Notes: generated from the sequence alone by a model not told the origin. Positions 1 through 13,195 are shown, counted from the stretch's first letter. The stretch is DNA of 64,000 bases from Antedon bifida (GCA_963402885.1 OY727098.1:28062417-28126416); one strand, 5' to 3'. Numbers and translations are program-made.

Positions 1-201
1 ACGTAACTATGCTTTGAAAATGATATAACTATAATTAATATTTACACAAAAATAATTTTTAACCTCGCCCTATCTTTGACGTATCCAGCGCCTGCAAGGT
101 CATCTGTTTACAGCGCCCCCAAGTTGTTTGTTATTGTTTTTTGTATAAATGTGAAGATCAGAACCTATCAGTAGGAGAGGGGTGAAAGTCAAGAAAAATA
201 A

Positions 202-2071
202 ATGTTTTCTTCTAAACAGAATATAAAAGATAAAGGTTTAAGCAGTGGAGTTGGAAGACTACAATATCTTCAACAGCTTGTTACTGAGTTTCAAAAGACA
301 ACAGACGATAGTAAATTATCTGGTTTTCCAATTTTTTTGCCCACTTCTTAATCTTTGTGCTTCCTCATGTCATCTTTATATCTGTTATTAGAGCAGATAG
401 GCCATCCTCATTATTATTATTATTGAATAATATATCATCTTGATTGTGTAGTGAGTGTAAACATCACTATACAGTTATGTTAGAAGAAAAAGTAAAGAAA
501 AATATTACTTATTTATAGACTGATTATACTTTAATTTAAGTCTGGAAATCCAGGTGAGTAAGTAGAAGATCCAGTAGATAATATTTAATAAAAGAAAAGC
601 ATATTTATTAAACATTCATTCATCTGCAGGAGCTCCAATGATTTCTTTATTATATGTTTAAACTGTCCTTTGTTTCTCTAGACTCTGTCCCTGCCTAAAT
701 AATTCAATAAAAGCAATGTTTGATTTTTTTTACAGTTTACAAACGACAAGTGATTGCAAATTTGGCAAATTTTTCATATGATCCCGTCAACTATGTGTAT
801 CTACAGCAACTAAATGTCATTGACCTTTTTTTTGGTAAGAATAATATTAACGTATACATTGCAGCAACGCTTTAGAGTGACTTACCCTGAAATATTCAAA
901 TTTAAAAAGTACCACACATATTTGGTGTTATTCTACCAAATTTTAACAAATCTATTTTGTTTTCAACAGATTCATTATCAGATGATAACCTTGTAGAACT
1001 TGCAGTTGGTGGCTTATGCAACATTGCACTTGGTTTGTACAATTAAAAACATTTTGATTTGCAGTAAAAAATGAATTACATAAATCCAAATATATAAACA
1101 AGTTAAAAAAGTAAATATTATTTAGCATTAAAATATAAAAGATAATGATCGCCAAATGCTACAGGGAATTGATTAAAGATGGTATTATATTATGAGACTG
1201 TCTAGTAGTAATTGTACAATTAACTAAAAAGATTAATTTAACTTAAAGAATTAAAAAGCTCTATTAAATAAATGTTTTGATTGATTAATATTTCATGTTT
1301 TATTACATTCCACCCTCAATTGGAAACATCCAGATGCCGACACAATTGTGGATGTTGTGTATATACTGCAAGTTAAAACATAATTGCAATCATTTTTCAG
1401 ATAAACAGTGCAAAGAATACATATTACAAAATGATGGAGTACGAATGTTAAAAGAATGCCTATCTAAGTGAGTCAAAATCTATTGTGTACTATCGGGAAA
1501 ACATGCTAATATTGTAAAATAATAGTGATCAATAAGCATAAACACTTTCTTTTTTATTTCAGTCAAAATGAGGAAGTGGTTCTTTCTGCTGTAACAACAT
1601 TAATGTTTTTGATAACACCAGCATCAAAATTAGGTAATTAATCCTGTAATTGATCAAATAATATAGTAGTACAAGCAGGCCTAATTGAATTGGGTTTTTT
1701 TTCATATTGTATATAGTATTGTGATATACATTGATTATTGATTGGCATTTCACACAATGGATAAAACAATGCTATAGCGACTCATGTTTTTGTGTTTAGT
1801 TATAGGTTGGCCTATTGTGATTTTATTTAAATGAGTCATTGAGCAAATTGCTATATTTTTCAATATTATAGAAATAACTGCCCCAGAGACAATAGCATGT
1901 ATGCAGAGGTTTTCAACATCTTTAAGTACTCGTCTTAGTAACCTGGCAACGGTTTTTATGCAAGATTACTGCACCGAGAGTCAACTTAACAGCTGTTTAG
2001 CAACAACAAAACCGATAGGGATACCATTGCCAGCCAGCACACCACCAGAAACAATTCATGACAAGAAATGA
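202..2071 (+). CDS. ARMC7: Armadillo repeat-containing protein 7 (ARMC7-like), 6 coding exons
   Basis: Coding exons read as 202-310, 736-834, 970-1032, 1401-1467, 1563-1633 and 1872-2071, all with GT..AG introns and continuous frame, giving 202 residues (human ARMC7 is about 198). The N-terminus contains [15 protein letters not shown], followed by [24 protein letters not shown] and [11 protein letters not shown]-type segments, which are the armadillo helices and order of ARMC7. The last exon keeps the family's RFS..RL.NLA.VF..D.C ending. ARMC7 is a small ARM-fold protein associated with spliceosomal particles; that role is family knowledge. The start is the first ATG in frame, in a short exon 201 bases into the window. 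The gene is tail-to-tail with RPL37. Confidence 0.9.
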
Positions 2072-2819
2072 ACTAATTGACCCATTACCTTATAGCATGG
2101 AGTTAGTTCCTAACTTATTTCTCCCTGCTTATAGTAAGCCAACAAAAAAAGTACAGTACTCAACTTGGACGTGCTACAACAATTTTAAAGATCTGAATCC
2201 GATATATTTTAAGAATTTCAATTTACTACCATATACTTACACATGTTTGATGCTGCTGGTAAAACTATTTTGTTCCTGGTATACAAAATACACAATGCCA
2301 CTGTCAGAACGTATACTTACTTATACCATCGCTTACCACTCAAAGAGGTACGGTCTGTCAAAACTGACAGCGACTTCAAAGTGGTATTATTTACATAATG
2401 TGTATACATAGAAGCATAATATCCATGATCGATAGTTCTCACCGGCAAAAAGTTAAACTTGTGATACTATTCATTTTCTTCTGTTAATATACATATTTTC
2501 ATAGTTTAATTTTTAAACTGCACTCTAAGTTTATAATCTGTTGCATTGTATAGAAGAGTAGGTCAAACTGGGTGCATAGACCTGGTGTTGATAACAATTT
2601 ACCAAAATCATGGCAAGAACCATAGGACTAACCAAATTTATAGTAATGTATTTACTGTTGTCAATAAAAGCATTTGAATGTGTAAAACAGATTTCTCATT
2701 GAATTTGTTAAAATTGGATTTTTTAGACAATATGGGAACATTCTACCACCGATTTTTCTGGCATACAAAACTACAAAACAAACAAAAACATTATGAGAGT
2801 AAGAGATAGTTGCCAAAAC
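2072..2819 (+). other. 3' UTR and downstream DNA of ARMC7
   Basis: This stretch follows the ARMC7 stop. An AATAAA signal lies at 2663-2668, so most of it is probably ARMC7 3' UTR. A 117-codon open frame at 2058-2411 lies here, overlaps the ARMC7 stop and resembles no family. Nothing else is recognised. Confidence 0.5.
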
Positions 2820-2867
2820 TTTATTTTTTAATACAGTAAGATGTTCTCTATGCTGCTATCATCTTGC

Positions 2868-4201
2868 TTATTTTGCTTGTGATGCTGCTCCACGTTGTCT
2901 TGGTGTGGGTGTTGTGCCCTCTCTGAAACCATTACTATAATATGAATATATATAAACATTAATGTCATTAGTTTAGTGTAAAATGTCCACCAACCCTGTA
3001 ACATAATTTATCTTTTCTATGTATTTGATTGGAATTTAAGAGGGGCCCTGAATATCAACTGCCATTAATCAGCTGGAAGGGTTACCCTCTATAAATAAAG
3101 TTAAAATAAAAAATGATTTTAAGTTGTTGAATAGATCATCTTGTACACCCAAAAATTTGTTTTTATTAATTGTAATTTGAAGAATACAAACTTACGTGAA
3201 TCTTCTGTGCACATCCTTAAGATGTCTGATTCTACCAGTTCCTGTAGTACGTCGCCTTTTAGCTTTAATACTCCAGTTATCTATCAAAAATTACGTTTGA
3301 GCAATTTAATACACACAAAATAGTTACAGTTTTGAAATGAATTTAGAGCTTCAAAAATGTTATAAAACCTTAGAATATACAAGCCTTACATGTCCTTATT
3401 CTTTTAGAAGGATAGCCACATGCTGCACACGTCTTCTTTTGAATGTGGTAACTTCGCCGACCACACCTTCTACAGAAAGTGTGCGACTTGTTATGCCGCT
3501 TCCCAAAACTGGATGTACCCTTGGTCTGGTAAAAATTTAAAAATAATGTTAACACATCTTAAAATCAAGTAAATCTTAACCAGTGTTTTAGTAAGTAATA
3601 CGGCGACACCAGAAGAGAGAAGAGGGGAAGATGACGCATACCATTACCAGTTGACATTTTTGTTATGAAATGTCAAGTGTAAATACAGTAATTAATAAGG
3701 CCCCACACCACGACCAATCGCACTGTTACTGTGTTTAGTGCGAGTGGCCTCCTAGCCTTTCCTCCGGCCGGCTCAGACAGTACTTTATCAATATCAGCCA
3801 AACAAAACCAATATAGCCTAACCTAATAATAATAATATAGGCCTAGGCCTAGCTAGTTGGGACATAGCATTGGGACATCTTTGTAATGTTCCCTCAGCAA
3901 TATTACATGACCATAATTATAGTCTACAGGACTACGACATTAATTTGTCACGAAGCCTAGCCCATAATTATGGACAGTGTAACAAGAGGAACGAATGACC
4001 TCTGGTGGTTCTAGCTAGGCATAATGGTTATGGCATTTCAATCAAGCATTTCTACAAAACAAACACAAATTAACCATTTTTAACGATTAAAAGATAAGTA
4101 TTATTTATTATTATTACATTTTCGAACTAAAAAAGTATCGATGTTTAATAATAACCGTGATTGTTATAGATTACTTTACCATTACAAATTATGCTTACCA
4201 T
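2868..4201 (-). CDS. RPL37: 60S ribosomal protein L37 (eL37), 4 coding exons
   Basis: Exons in transcription order: 4199-4201 (only the start codon), 3390-3525, 3196-3280, 2868-2934, giving 96 residues, the family length. The protein begins [16 protein letters not shown] and has the zinc-ribbon cysteines in FCRRCG and CAACGYP, then YNWS and [10 protein letters not shown], all hallmarks of eL37, a component of the large ribosomal subunit. An intron directly after the ATG is typical of this gene in animals. An AATAAA signal on the minus strand lies at 2820-2825. The tail ends [12 protein letters not shown]. The 5' end faces FBXO4 with 343 bases between start codons. Confidence 0.97.
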
Positions 4202-4544
4202 TTCGGCTTATGGGAATTTCGAAAAGGCTGACCTCTCTCGGTTGTAATACGAGGTAGACAATTAGACGTCATTATACAGTACAGCCAATGGGTGGACAGC
4301 TAGAGAGCGAATGTAAAAAGAGTCTAATCGACAAGATTATAATAACGTAATATCCGAAGGGGAATTCCATTTAAAGACAATGACGTAATGTTATGCTTCC
4401 ACGTTGTCACTGCCACGACCTCTACTTTATGTTGGAAGTACAGTCAATAAAAGCGTAAGACACAATGTTTTTTCCTGTATTCACTGGTTAGGTCTTGTTC
4501 AGTTCTGCAACGTAGGCTACTAATTAAACATTTAACAACTCAAT
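4202..4544. promoter_or_regulatory. Bidirectional promoter region RPL37/FBXO4
   Basis: Only 343 bases separate the divergent start codons of RPL37 (-) and FBXO4 (+), so both promoters must lie here or overlap. On the minus strand the tract CCTTTTC (4227-4221) sits about 20 bases before the RPL37 ATG and could be the 5' terminal oligopyrimidine (TOP) start expected of ribosomal-protein mRNAs. The TSS is inferred, not seen. Confidence 0.55.
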
Positions 4545-7026
4545 ATGTTTGGTAATGAGGAAACTCTTGCGAATGTCAACCAATTGCTAATTTTACAACA
4601 AAAACAAGAAAATGCAATGGGATTTGATTTTGATTCCGTCTTTCAGTCATCTTATAAATTATTCGCAAGCATGTACAGTGAAAGTGGCATTGAAGGGAAC
4701 ACTACTACTGAGGGACAATCCACCACTAGCCATCAGATGTCAGAGAACCAGTACAATGATGATATTGTAATCATGGTTGAACCAAGTAAAACTGAAACAA
4801 GTTTTAATACATTTGGTGTTCTGGACCTTCCTGTAAGTATAAAAGTCACTGAAACAACAGGATTTCAAAACCTATAACATGTCTAGGCCTAGTTTAGTAT
4901 ACACTATAATTAAATTGTTTTAGATAAATTTAGTTCATCATGTAAAAATAATAATTGTCTTATAATTGATTTACCTGGTCTATGTTTTTGCTTTTTTAAT
5001 GTATCTCAGACTCAGTAGCAATTACTAATAGTGTACAGTATATATTTTACCTAGAATGCTTTACTATTAATTCGTCTCTATAAAATTTCCTTTAGATTTG
5101 TTGAATATAGTTTAAACATTAAATTTCAGGTACAGGTGCAACTGCACATATTTTCATTTTTGACTGCCCAAGATTTAAGTCAAGCTAGTCAGAGTTGTCG
5201 TACATGGAATGATTTGTGTTCAGATCATCTTCTTTGGAAACGGTTACTGAACATAGACCAACATCAATGGAACACCGTTAGTCATAGTACCAACCCTGCC
5301 GTTTACAGAGCTGTTAATTCTGACCTTTCACAAAAAGAAATGTAAGAATTTGACCAAACAGTGTAAACCTCTGTCTATCTATCAAACTTTGTGTGACAAC
5401 AAATGTGATGTTCACATATATGGACATGTCATATCACTACCATATTTGGGCATATCACTACCATATTTGGACAAATCACACTTTTTTGTCAAAATAGTTT
5501 GATAGTGTAGACCGAGCTTTAGTGTATTAAATTACTCAAATATTTTAATCATAGTTACCAGTATTTATTTTAATCAAGAAAAATCCTTTTTATTTGCAGC
5601 TATTCAAGATGTTGTCCACATGCCCAGTCTGTCACTGGTCTTCGTTTTTCAATTCCAAGACTTTTTCGATCCTTAGTTTTGAAAAAACCACCAAAAATTG
5701 TGATGTTTGGTCCTGGTTTAGAATGTGATGACACTTCATCCATTGTTCGCAAGTTTCTTGGAGAAAGACCAGAAATCTTCAAAACTTGTGGTGGTTTCCC
5801 AGGAGAATTCCCAGGAAGTAAGTTAATTATTAACCAAGTTAATTAAATGTAAATGTTTAAAAAATAAAATTTTTTTTTTTGTAATGAGAATATTATATAA
5901 TAGTAATGTGAATATTAGTGCAATATAGAATGCCATTTTTACTGTGACCTACTTTCACTTTCAGGTATAGGTACTGGTTTCTATGTTCAAGTGGAAAATA
6001 CATTTCAGATTCGTTTGATTACACTTTACTCAGGAACAAGGTAAGCAATTATGTAATGGAAAAAAAACCAATTTGGATATCATGTAGGCCAATCTATCTA
6101 TTTAACCTACTGAGCCATAATAGTATGAAAATATTGCATATTAAATATGTGTAATTTAACGTTAATCATAATTTTTATTTCCATAAAAGGAAAGAACGAG
6201 AGAACCAAAATGTAAGCCAACGAGCAAGTCGAAATAAGCTGTTAGTAGCTGCAGCAGCAAGAGACGAACAAGACATTGAAATTGATAACCAAGAAAATAA
6301 TGGCGAGAATCCATTTGATGCAAGTCATTCAGTGAGGGCGCTGTGTAGAACGGTTGATGCGTTTATATTTGTACTGAATGCTTCTACTTCTGCTACAACA
6401 TCTGGTTTGTTTGATTTTTATTTATTAAAATATTTTATCGAATCAGGATGATAAAAAGCATCCATTGTAATATTACGTGCAAATTATATTTTACTATTGA
6501 AGATGTTTAACTATGATTTGTATTGCTTGTTGCAGTTTCTGAAGGAAAACCAGAGTTATTGACAATAATGAATGAGAGATGGACACATCCTTCAATACCA
6601 TTACTTATTTTATCATGCGTTAAAAATGATGATGTTACAAGAGTATCTTGCATAACTGTTGCTGACCAATTACAACTTCACAATATGAACAGAGTTTGGA
6701 AAGTAAGTTTTTATTTTTTATAACTTTTGTGAAAGACTATAAAAGTTCACTATCACAACATTTTTGTGCCCATTGTAGTTTTTATCTAAAAGTAGTTTTC
6801 CAGAAGCTTTATAAAATAAGCGATGGAAATAAACTAAAAGTAAGGTTAATATAGACGTTATAGCAACCAGGTTAATACTGGAGATCATATTGTACACTGT
6901 TCCAAGTCAACAGATTAATTAATTACCGTTTCATTTCTGTTACAGATGTACAACTGTAATATACAAACACTAGATGGAGTTACTGATGGTATAAAATGGG
7001 TTAAAGGTGCTGTAGACAGCAGGTGA
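4545..7026 (+). CDS. FBXO4: F-box only protein 4 (FBXO4), 7 coding exons
   Basis: Exons 4545-4832, 5130-5341, 5600-5817, 5965-6040, 6190-6404, 6536-6702, 6946-7026, giving 418 residues (human about 387). The F-box begins at about residue 94 (LDLPVQVQLHIFSFL..DL, then WNDLC..LLWKRLL). The C-terminal half is the inactive small-GTPase-like domain diagnostic of FBXO4: VMFGPGLE, LYSGTRKERE, VDAFIFVLNA, PLLILSC and a final WVKGAVDSR. FBXO4 is the substrate receptor of an SCF (SKP1-CUL1) ubiquitin ligase; in mammals TRF1 and cyclin D1 are reported targets. The N-terminal 90 residues are acidic and low in similarity. Intron 2 contains a MITE (about 5363-5519). An AATAAA signal lies at 7155-7160. Confidence 0.93.
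5363..5519. mobile_element. MITE family M1, copy in FBXO4 intron 2
   Basis: The ends are diverged inverted copies: TCTATCTATCAAACTTTGTG on the left and, on the right, TTTGATAGTGTAGACCGAGC. The centre contains repeated CATATCACTACCATATTTGG words. It matches the complete copy at 27296-27438, so it belongs to the same miniature inverted-repeat family. Confidence 0.75.
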
Positions 7027-7481
7027 TAAACCAGTGCATGCAACATATGCTGCTTTAACTCAATTAGGCTGTAGGTTTTATAACAAAGTATTTCAAAGTC
7101 TTGATTGCAACTACATTTGTAAATTATTTATAAAAGAACTATTCTATTTTGTATAATAAAAATGTGCAATACCTATGTAAAGATATCAATGTATTTACAT
7201 ACACGTGTTGATAAATAAATACTTTACCTTTTATAAACAGTTGGTCAATTTTGTTAATAAATATTTGTTTTAATGCTTCCGACCTTTGCAATAAAAATGA
7301 TTTCTATCAAATATGAATAATACACAATATTCATCATTAGCATTAGTGTTTTGCAGACCACTAGTGTAACTCTTATGTACACACAGTGAGTGTGCATGGT
7401 GTTTCTGCTACAAAATGACAATGTCTACTATAAAAGGATGTCTGCTGTATAAAATCAATATACCCATCTTTAGAATCATTG
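7027..7481. other. Convergent intergenic region FBXO4/SPTLC1
   Basis: 455 bases between the two stop codons, containing the FBXO4 polyadenylation signal (7155-7160) and presumably the SPTLC1 3' UTR on the other strand. No further gene or repeat seen. Confidence 0.5.
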
Positions 7482-10400
7482 TTATTGTGCCAGGACCTCT
7501 TGTACAGCCGTCTTAATTGCATCAACACAAGTTGTCATCATTTCCTCAGTTAAAGTGCAATTTATAGCGACACGAATACTGAAAAACAAATATAACTTTG
7601 ATATTTAACTGTTTCAATACTGTAAGGAAAAACAATAAATTGACTAATATGTAAAGTTCAAATACCTTGGTTCCGGTGGGTTGTATTCTTCATCATTAAG
7701 ATATCGTGCTACTGTTAAGACAGCTCCATGATCAAGTGCCTACAATAGTAAGTTTATAATGTATCACATTCTTATTTTTGTAGATCCAATTAAATAGAAA
7801 AAGTAAATATTTGAATCAAAATGAAATTATTTCAAAATCTAAGTCTGTACAGTATTTATAATAAAATATGAAGTTGTATAAACTATTCATAATAAAACTG
7901 ACCTTATCTACAATACTCTGTAGAAGTCGGAGGTCATCGTCGTGGCTTCCTACAGATTTTGTTAGGTATAAATGTTGTACTGGTGACACATCTTCACCAA
8001 CCCTCTTCAGACCTGGAATGCTGAAAATAATAATAAAATAAATACATGTTTACTCCCAAGGCCAATTGAGTATAACTCAACAGTTCTTTTCAGAACTGAA
8101 TACAACTTTATATCAACATATTGATTTCGCCACGCAAACAATAAGATATAAACAACATCAACAATTCCTGGAACTTTATAACTCAGTGGCATTCTAAAAA
8201 TCTATGCTGAGAAATTCTTGTGATGGCAACAGCAATATACCAGTCAAAAAACCATTATATTGGAAATGAATATGATCAACAATATTTAATCGTGATATTT
8301 TATTTCCCATATTCTTAGATCCCAAAATCCCCTTAATAGGGTTCTACTGTAATTGGAAAAAGGAAATAACTCGGTTTCCAAGCTATGGCTTTAATTTTGT
8401 GTGTGGTGTAAATATTAAAATCAAACATTACTTGTTTAATTGTTCATGCATTAACTTTGTATTTCGACGTAAAGTCTTGAACATTCCCGGCTCGTTTTTC
8501 ATAATTTCCAATGCAGTAAGAGAAGATGATGCCAACAACGGCGGAAGAGATGCAGAAAAACAATAACCACTGCCAGATAACACCTGGAAAGAAAGACAAA
8601 CAACTTGGATGGTTTGTAAACAAATAAATCTTGAGATTGAACTATCATCAGTTTCTATAAATTTGAATCAAAACACAGTGTAATAATTAATGTAATATCT
8701 GACCTCTCTTTCTATCATGATCTAAGCTACTTCAACAATTACACTTATTTAGTCTTTGTAAAAAGACTGAAAGATAAAAAATAATTGTTGACAACGTACC
8801 TGGTGATCTACGACATATTGTGTACCTGCACAGAATCCTCCAGTTGTACCAAAGGAATTCTCTAAAGATGCACATATCAGGTCAACATTGCTAACCTTAG
8901 AAAACACACACAACAAATAAGATAAAAAACTGCATTTGGATAAAACATAGATCTCATCCTTATTTATAGAATTTATGCTATTTTCATATGTATCTGAATT
9001 TTTAACAGATAATTATTTGAAATCTAAAATCTTAACCAAATGGTTTTATGTAATTAACATGCTTATAATTTATAAAAGAAATAATCAGTATAAGAACATT
9101 AATGAAATGAGCTAGATATGATTCACAACTGGGATGTAACTTACGGGAATGTTGTAATGTTCAGTTAGGCCTTTTCCTGAATCTCCAAGAACTCCAAGAG
9201 ACAAACTTTCTTCTAAGAAAATACGAACCTTGTACTTGAACTTGAATTCAACCTTCATGCAAATACAATTAAATCAATCAATTAATTAATCTATATACAG
9301 TCAGTCACTTAACTAATGTTAAACCTTCATACAGTCAGTCGGTCACTTAACTAATGTTAAACCTTCATACAGTCAGTTGGTCACTTAACTAATGTTAAAC
9401 CTTCATACAGTCAGTTGGTCACTTAACTAATGTTAAACCTTCATACAGTCAGTTGGTCACTTAACTAATGTTAAACCTTCATACAGTCAGTTGGTCACTT
9501 AACTAATGTTAAACCTTCATACAGTCAGTTGGTAACTTAACTAATGTTAAACCTTCATACAGTCAGTTGGTAACTTAACTAATGCTAAACCTTCATACAG
9601 TCAGTTGGTCACTTAACTAATGCTAAACCTTCATACAGTCAGTTGGTCACTTAACTAATGTTAACCCTTCATACAGTCAGTTGGTCACTTAACTAATGTT
9701 AACCCTTCATACAGTCAGTTGGTCACTTAACTAATGTTAAACCTTCATAAAGTCAGTTGGTCACTTAACTAATGTTAAACCTTCATACAGTCAGTTGGTA
9801 ACTTAACTAATGTTAAACCTTCATACAGTCAGTTGGTAACTTAACTAATGTTAACCCTTCATAAAGTCAGTTGGTCACTTAACTAATGTTAAACCTTCAT
9901 ACAGTCAGTTGGTCACTTAACTAATGTTAACCCTTCATAAAGTCAGTTGGTCACTTAACTAATGTTAACCCTTCATAAAGTCAGTTGGTCACTTAACTAA
10001 TGTTAACCCTTCATACAGTCAGTTGGTCACTTAACTAATGTTAACCCTTCATATAGTCAGTTGGTCACTTAACTAATGTTAACCCTTCATACAGTCAGTT
10101 GGTCACTTAACTAATGTTAAACCTTCATAGAGTCAGTTGGTCACTTAACTAATGTTAAGCCATCATACATTCATTTGGTCATCCTTAAAGAATTAATAAC
10201 TCAAAAATATAGAAACTTTCTAAAATATAGAAACTTTCTAAAATATAGAAACTTTCTAAAATATAGAAACTTACTAATTTAGGCAAAGGAGCAATATCGC
10301 CATAATTGATAAACAAGGCTTCTGTGACTATAAAACGTCTTGTAACTTTAGCTTTCTTTGGGTTCTGAATAAAAAAACATAACAATTATTAATTCTACAA

Positions 10401-13195
10401 AATTAAATAAACTATATATTGTTACACAATATGCTAAATGTTGATATTCGTTTAAAAAAAATTGATTAAAAAAAATTACCTTCTTGTCTTCTTCGGCTTG
10501 TTCCTGAAGAAGACGTTCAAGATCTTCCATGTCATTATGTTTATAAAATCGTAATGCACTTCTAGATGCCAACAATCCCATCTGTATTGAAAAGTTCACG
10601 CCTTTATCACTACAAAAACAATAGAAATATCAAACTAAAACAACAACACATTATTTTACAACTGAATGATGATTACAGTATATGCCTTTCAATATAAATT
10701 CTATTAATATAATAAATATAATACAAACATATCTATATATAATTTCTCTATTGTATAACATATGAAATGTAGAACTATTTACAGTACAACATTGTTCATA
10801 CAAACAATTATAATACATACCAAAAAATGACATCACCACGTTTTGAGTATGATGGTATAGCACTAGCGATTGTTGAAAAGCCATACGAGTACAGAACAGC
10901 TGCTTGTACACCAAGAAAACTGGCTAACTCTTTCTCCAAGTTTAAGTGAACATCTAAAATGGCATAAACAAGAAAGTTTCATAAACAAAATGATATCTAG
11001 TAAATATTGTGGATTAATAATGAAGGTTGGTAAACACAGACTGAGTACAAATATTGACCATACAACACAATGTAAACTCACCCATAGTACCAAAGAATCC
11101 ACGGGGTCCACACGATCCAACACCATACTTACTCAGTGCTGTTATAGCAGTTTTCTAAATTAAAAAAAAAAAGGTTAAAATATTTTCAAATCATGCAGCT
11201 AACCACCTGAAGACTCGTCTGTGTTATATTACTATACCAGATGATATTCATATAAAATAATTAAGTATAACACTTATTCTGAGACTTACCACTGGTTCAT
11301 CTCTGCCAACCATTCCAAGGAAATTGAATGTTGCTAAGTTAACACCTTCTTTCCCATCCACGGTTACCAAGCAACCAGATTGTCTGCAAGAATAAGGAGC
11401 GACATTAATAATAATAATAGGATATTATCTAAAGCTCAAATATAGTAGTGATATGCACAAATATGGTATGTAGTGATATGACATCAAGTCTACATCACAT
11501 TTTGTTGTCACATAAAGTTTGATAGTGTGGACAGGGCTTTATTCAAAGTGAATGAAAATATATTTGTATTGATATAAACATTAATAGCGTATTAAATACA
11601 ATTATTAATTCATAGTTAAAAAAAGTACATACTTTGTTACTGTTCTATATTGTAGAGCAGGGTGATCTTGTGGTGTATCTGGAACTAAAGGCTCTGGCTT
11701 CCACTCCAAAACCAAATTGTCTTCCTCCTTTAGTAGAAATATTTTATTTGTATAAATTGATAAAAGTGACAGTGTGTTTTTTAATTTGGTGATATACTTT
11801 TCTTTTTATAGGCTAGGGATTGGAAACAATATTACTTCCAAAATTCATTATAGGCATAATTTACAAATTCTAAAATCATTCAATCATAAATCAAGAAAAT
11901 TCAAGAGTCGATTCTTTGGTAAAAGCTTTGTATATTTTCTATAACATACCTCTTTGGTAAGACCCTGTACATTTTCTATAACATACCTCTTTGGTAAGAC
12001 CTTGTACATTTTCTATAACATAGCTTTTTGATAAGAGTAGCCATATAATAAGCATGATTAGTATGACCTCAAAGGCAACATGGTAGTTTGGTGCCTGCAA
12101 TGAAAGATACAAGACAAATAAAAAATAATTAATGAATTTAAGATTTGACTCCCTTTCTGAATTATCATGCATTATCTATCATGGCAATAAATTACATTTT
12201 GTTGTGGATGTTTTTCATCAGACAGTCAATATTAAAGTAACACTAACAGGGAAATACAGTAATACCTGTATATCTAAATCAAATCTCTTGGTCTAATTTA
12301 AAAAGTAATAACTACAGACACCATTAGAGGAAAAATGGCAAAATCAGCACTGTGGTCATGCTACAAAGTTGTCAAAACAATATAGATTATATGATAAAAA
12401 TCCTAGAAAGTAGAAAACCTTTTTGCCATTTTCCCCTGGTCTATGTTTATTGTAAAATATAATAGGTGGTGGCATGCATGCGAAGCTAGCATCCATTGGA
12501 TGGGACCGTCAAGATCACGATGTTAGATATTTAATTAAGGGTAGTTTTTATTAATCACTTACAGATGGAAATCCTTGATTGGGCATGTTATCCGCAATTT
12601 GAACTATTGCGCAAATTGAAATCAATTTGAATCAAAATACTCAACTCAAATTGCGCATTTATTCTCAATCAATCTCTCAGATTCATTAACGTACACATTT
12701 CTAGCAAACAATTAAAAATCAACAAATACTAATCTACTGCATTATTAATTCTAAAATATATCAAAATATTATTTTTCTTTCCAAAAAATGTTGCTGTATT
12801 TCATCATAAAATCTTACAGACTGTCTGTAAGACTGTAGGCCTAGTAGTGAGAAAAAAAAACAAAAACAATAGGGAAAAGAAATTATCGTAATACTGTAGT
12901 ACTAGTAAAAGCAACACTGGTCGTTGTATTAGCGAACGTCGCTTCATACTGTACTAGCCTAGGCTATTAGCCAATTTACATACAAACTCAAGTACTGCAG
13001 CGACCTAAATGCATAACACCGCGACCGAAATGATTGGTTACAACGAAAAATAGCCGGTCATCTTTTAAGATTCATCCTGCCCTCTCTCTAGAGTCTAGCC
13101 TAGCTTATTTTACGTACATCAAAAAATGCTTGAAAAAGCTCACGAAAATCCCATGGCTCGGGACCAAAGTATGGCCACCACGCTGTAGTAGACAT
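7482..13195 (-). CDS. SPTLC1: Serine palmitoyltransferase long-chain base subunit 1 (SPTLC1), 14 coding exons
   Basis: Exons in transcription order: 13118-13195, 11987-12094, 11633-11727, 11290-11383, 11082-11154, 10821-10953, 10480-10609, 10275-10364, 9145-9252, 8800-8895, 8432-8583, 7903-8020, 7666-7739, 7482-7578; 481 residues (human 473). SPTLC1 pairs with SPTLC2 in the ER to condense serine with palmitoyl-CoA, the first step of sphingolipid synthesis. A membrane helix lies at about residues 34-48 ([12 protein letters not shown]). The aminotransferase-fold motifs [41 protein letters not shown] and [12 protein letters not shown] match the family. The Cys in GSCGPRG is the position mutated in human HSAN1. 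As in all LCB1 subunits the PLP lysine is absent, so catalysis needs the partner. Three introns carry tandem repeats, two of which touch splice donors. Confidence 0.96.
9297..10180. repeat. 38-bp tandem repeat, about 23 copies, in SPTLC1 intron 8
   Basis: Unit CAGTCAGTTGGTCACTTAAC followed by TAATGTTAAACCTTCATA, repeated head-to-tail with few substitutions and no spacers. It fills most of the intron between exons 10275-10364 and 9145-9252. The word AACCTTCAT in the unit also occurs at the exon 9 splice acceptor (about 9250-9258). Confidence 0.97.
10203..10273. repeat. 18-bp tandem repeat, about 4 copies, reaching the exon 8 donor
   Basis: Unit AAAATATAGAAACTTTCT repeated four times. The last copy runs into the splice donor of SPTLC1 exon 10275-10364; read on the minus strand, the donor GTAAGTTTCTATATTTT is the first, slightly changed, repeat unit. 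Confidence 0.9.
11431..11541. mobile_element. MITE family M1, copy in SPTLC1 intron 3
   Basis: Starts TAAAGCTC and ends with AAGTTTGATAGTGTGGACAG then GGCTTTA. The inner words TAGTGATATGACATCA and TTGTTGTCACATAAAG match the complete copy at 27296-27438. The left arm is partly deleted. Confidence 0.75.
11941..12019. repeat. 37-bp duplication of the SPTLC1 exon 2 donor
   Basis: A 37-base segment containing the end of exon 2 (VQGLTKE) and its GTATGT donor is repeated in tandem, giving donor-like sites ending at 11986 and 11949. Exon 3 reads on in frame (EEDNLVLEW) from the first donor only. Confidence 0.85.
12095..13117 (-). other. SPTLC1 intron 1
   Basis: About 1 kb of AT-rich intron between the first and second coding exons. 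No repeat family, ORF or RNA gene recognised. Confidence 0.6.

Noticed and set aside
2058-2411. 117-codon ORF after ARMC7
   Set aside because: It overlaps the ARMC7 stop, lies in the likely 3' UTR and has no recognisable features.
9297-10180. Possible CRISPR-like array
   Set aside because: The 38-bp units are contiguous without unique spacers and lie in an intron of an animal gene: an ordinary minisatellite.
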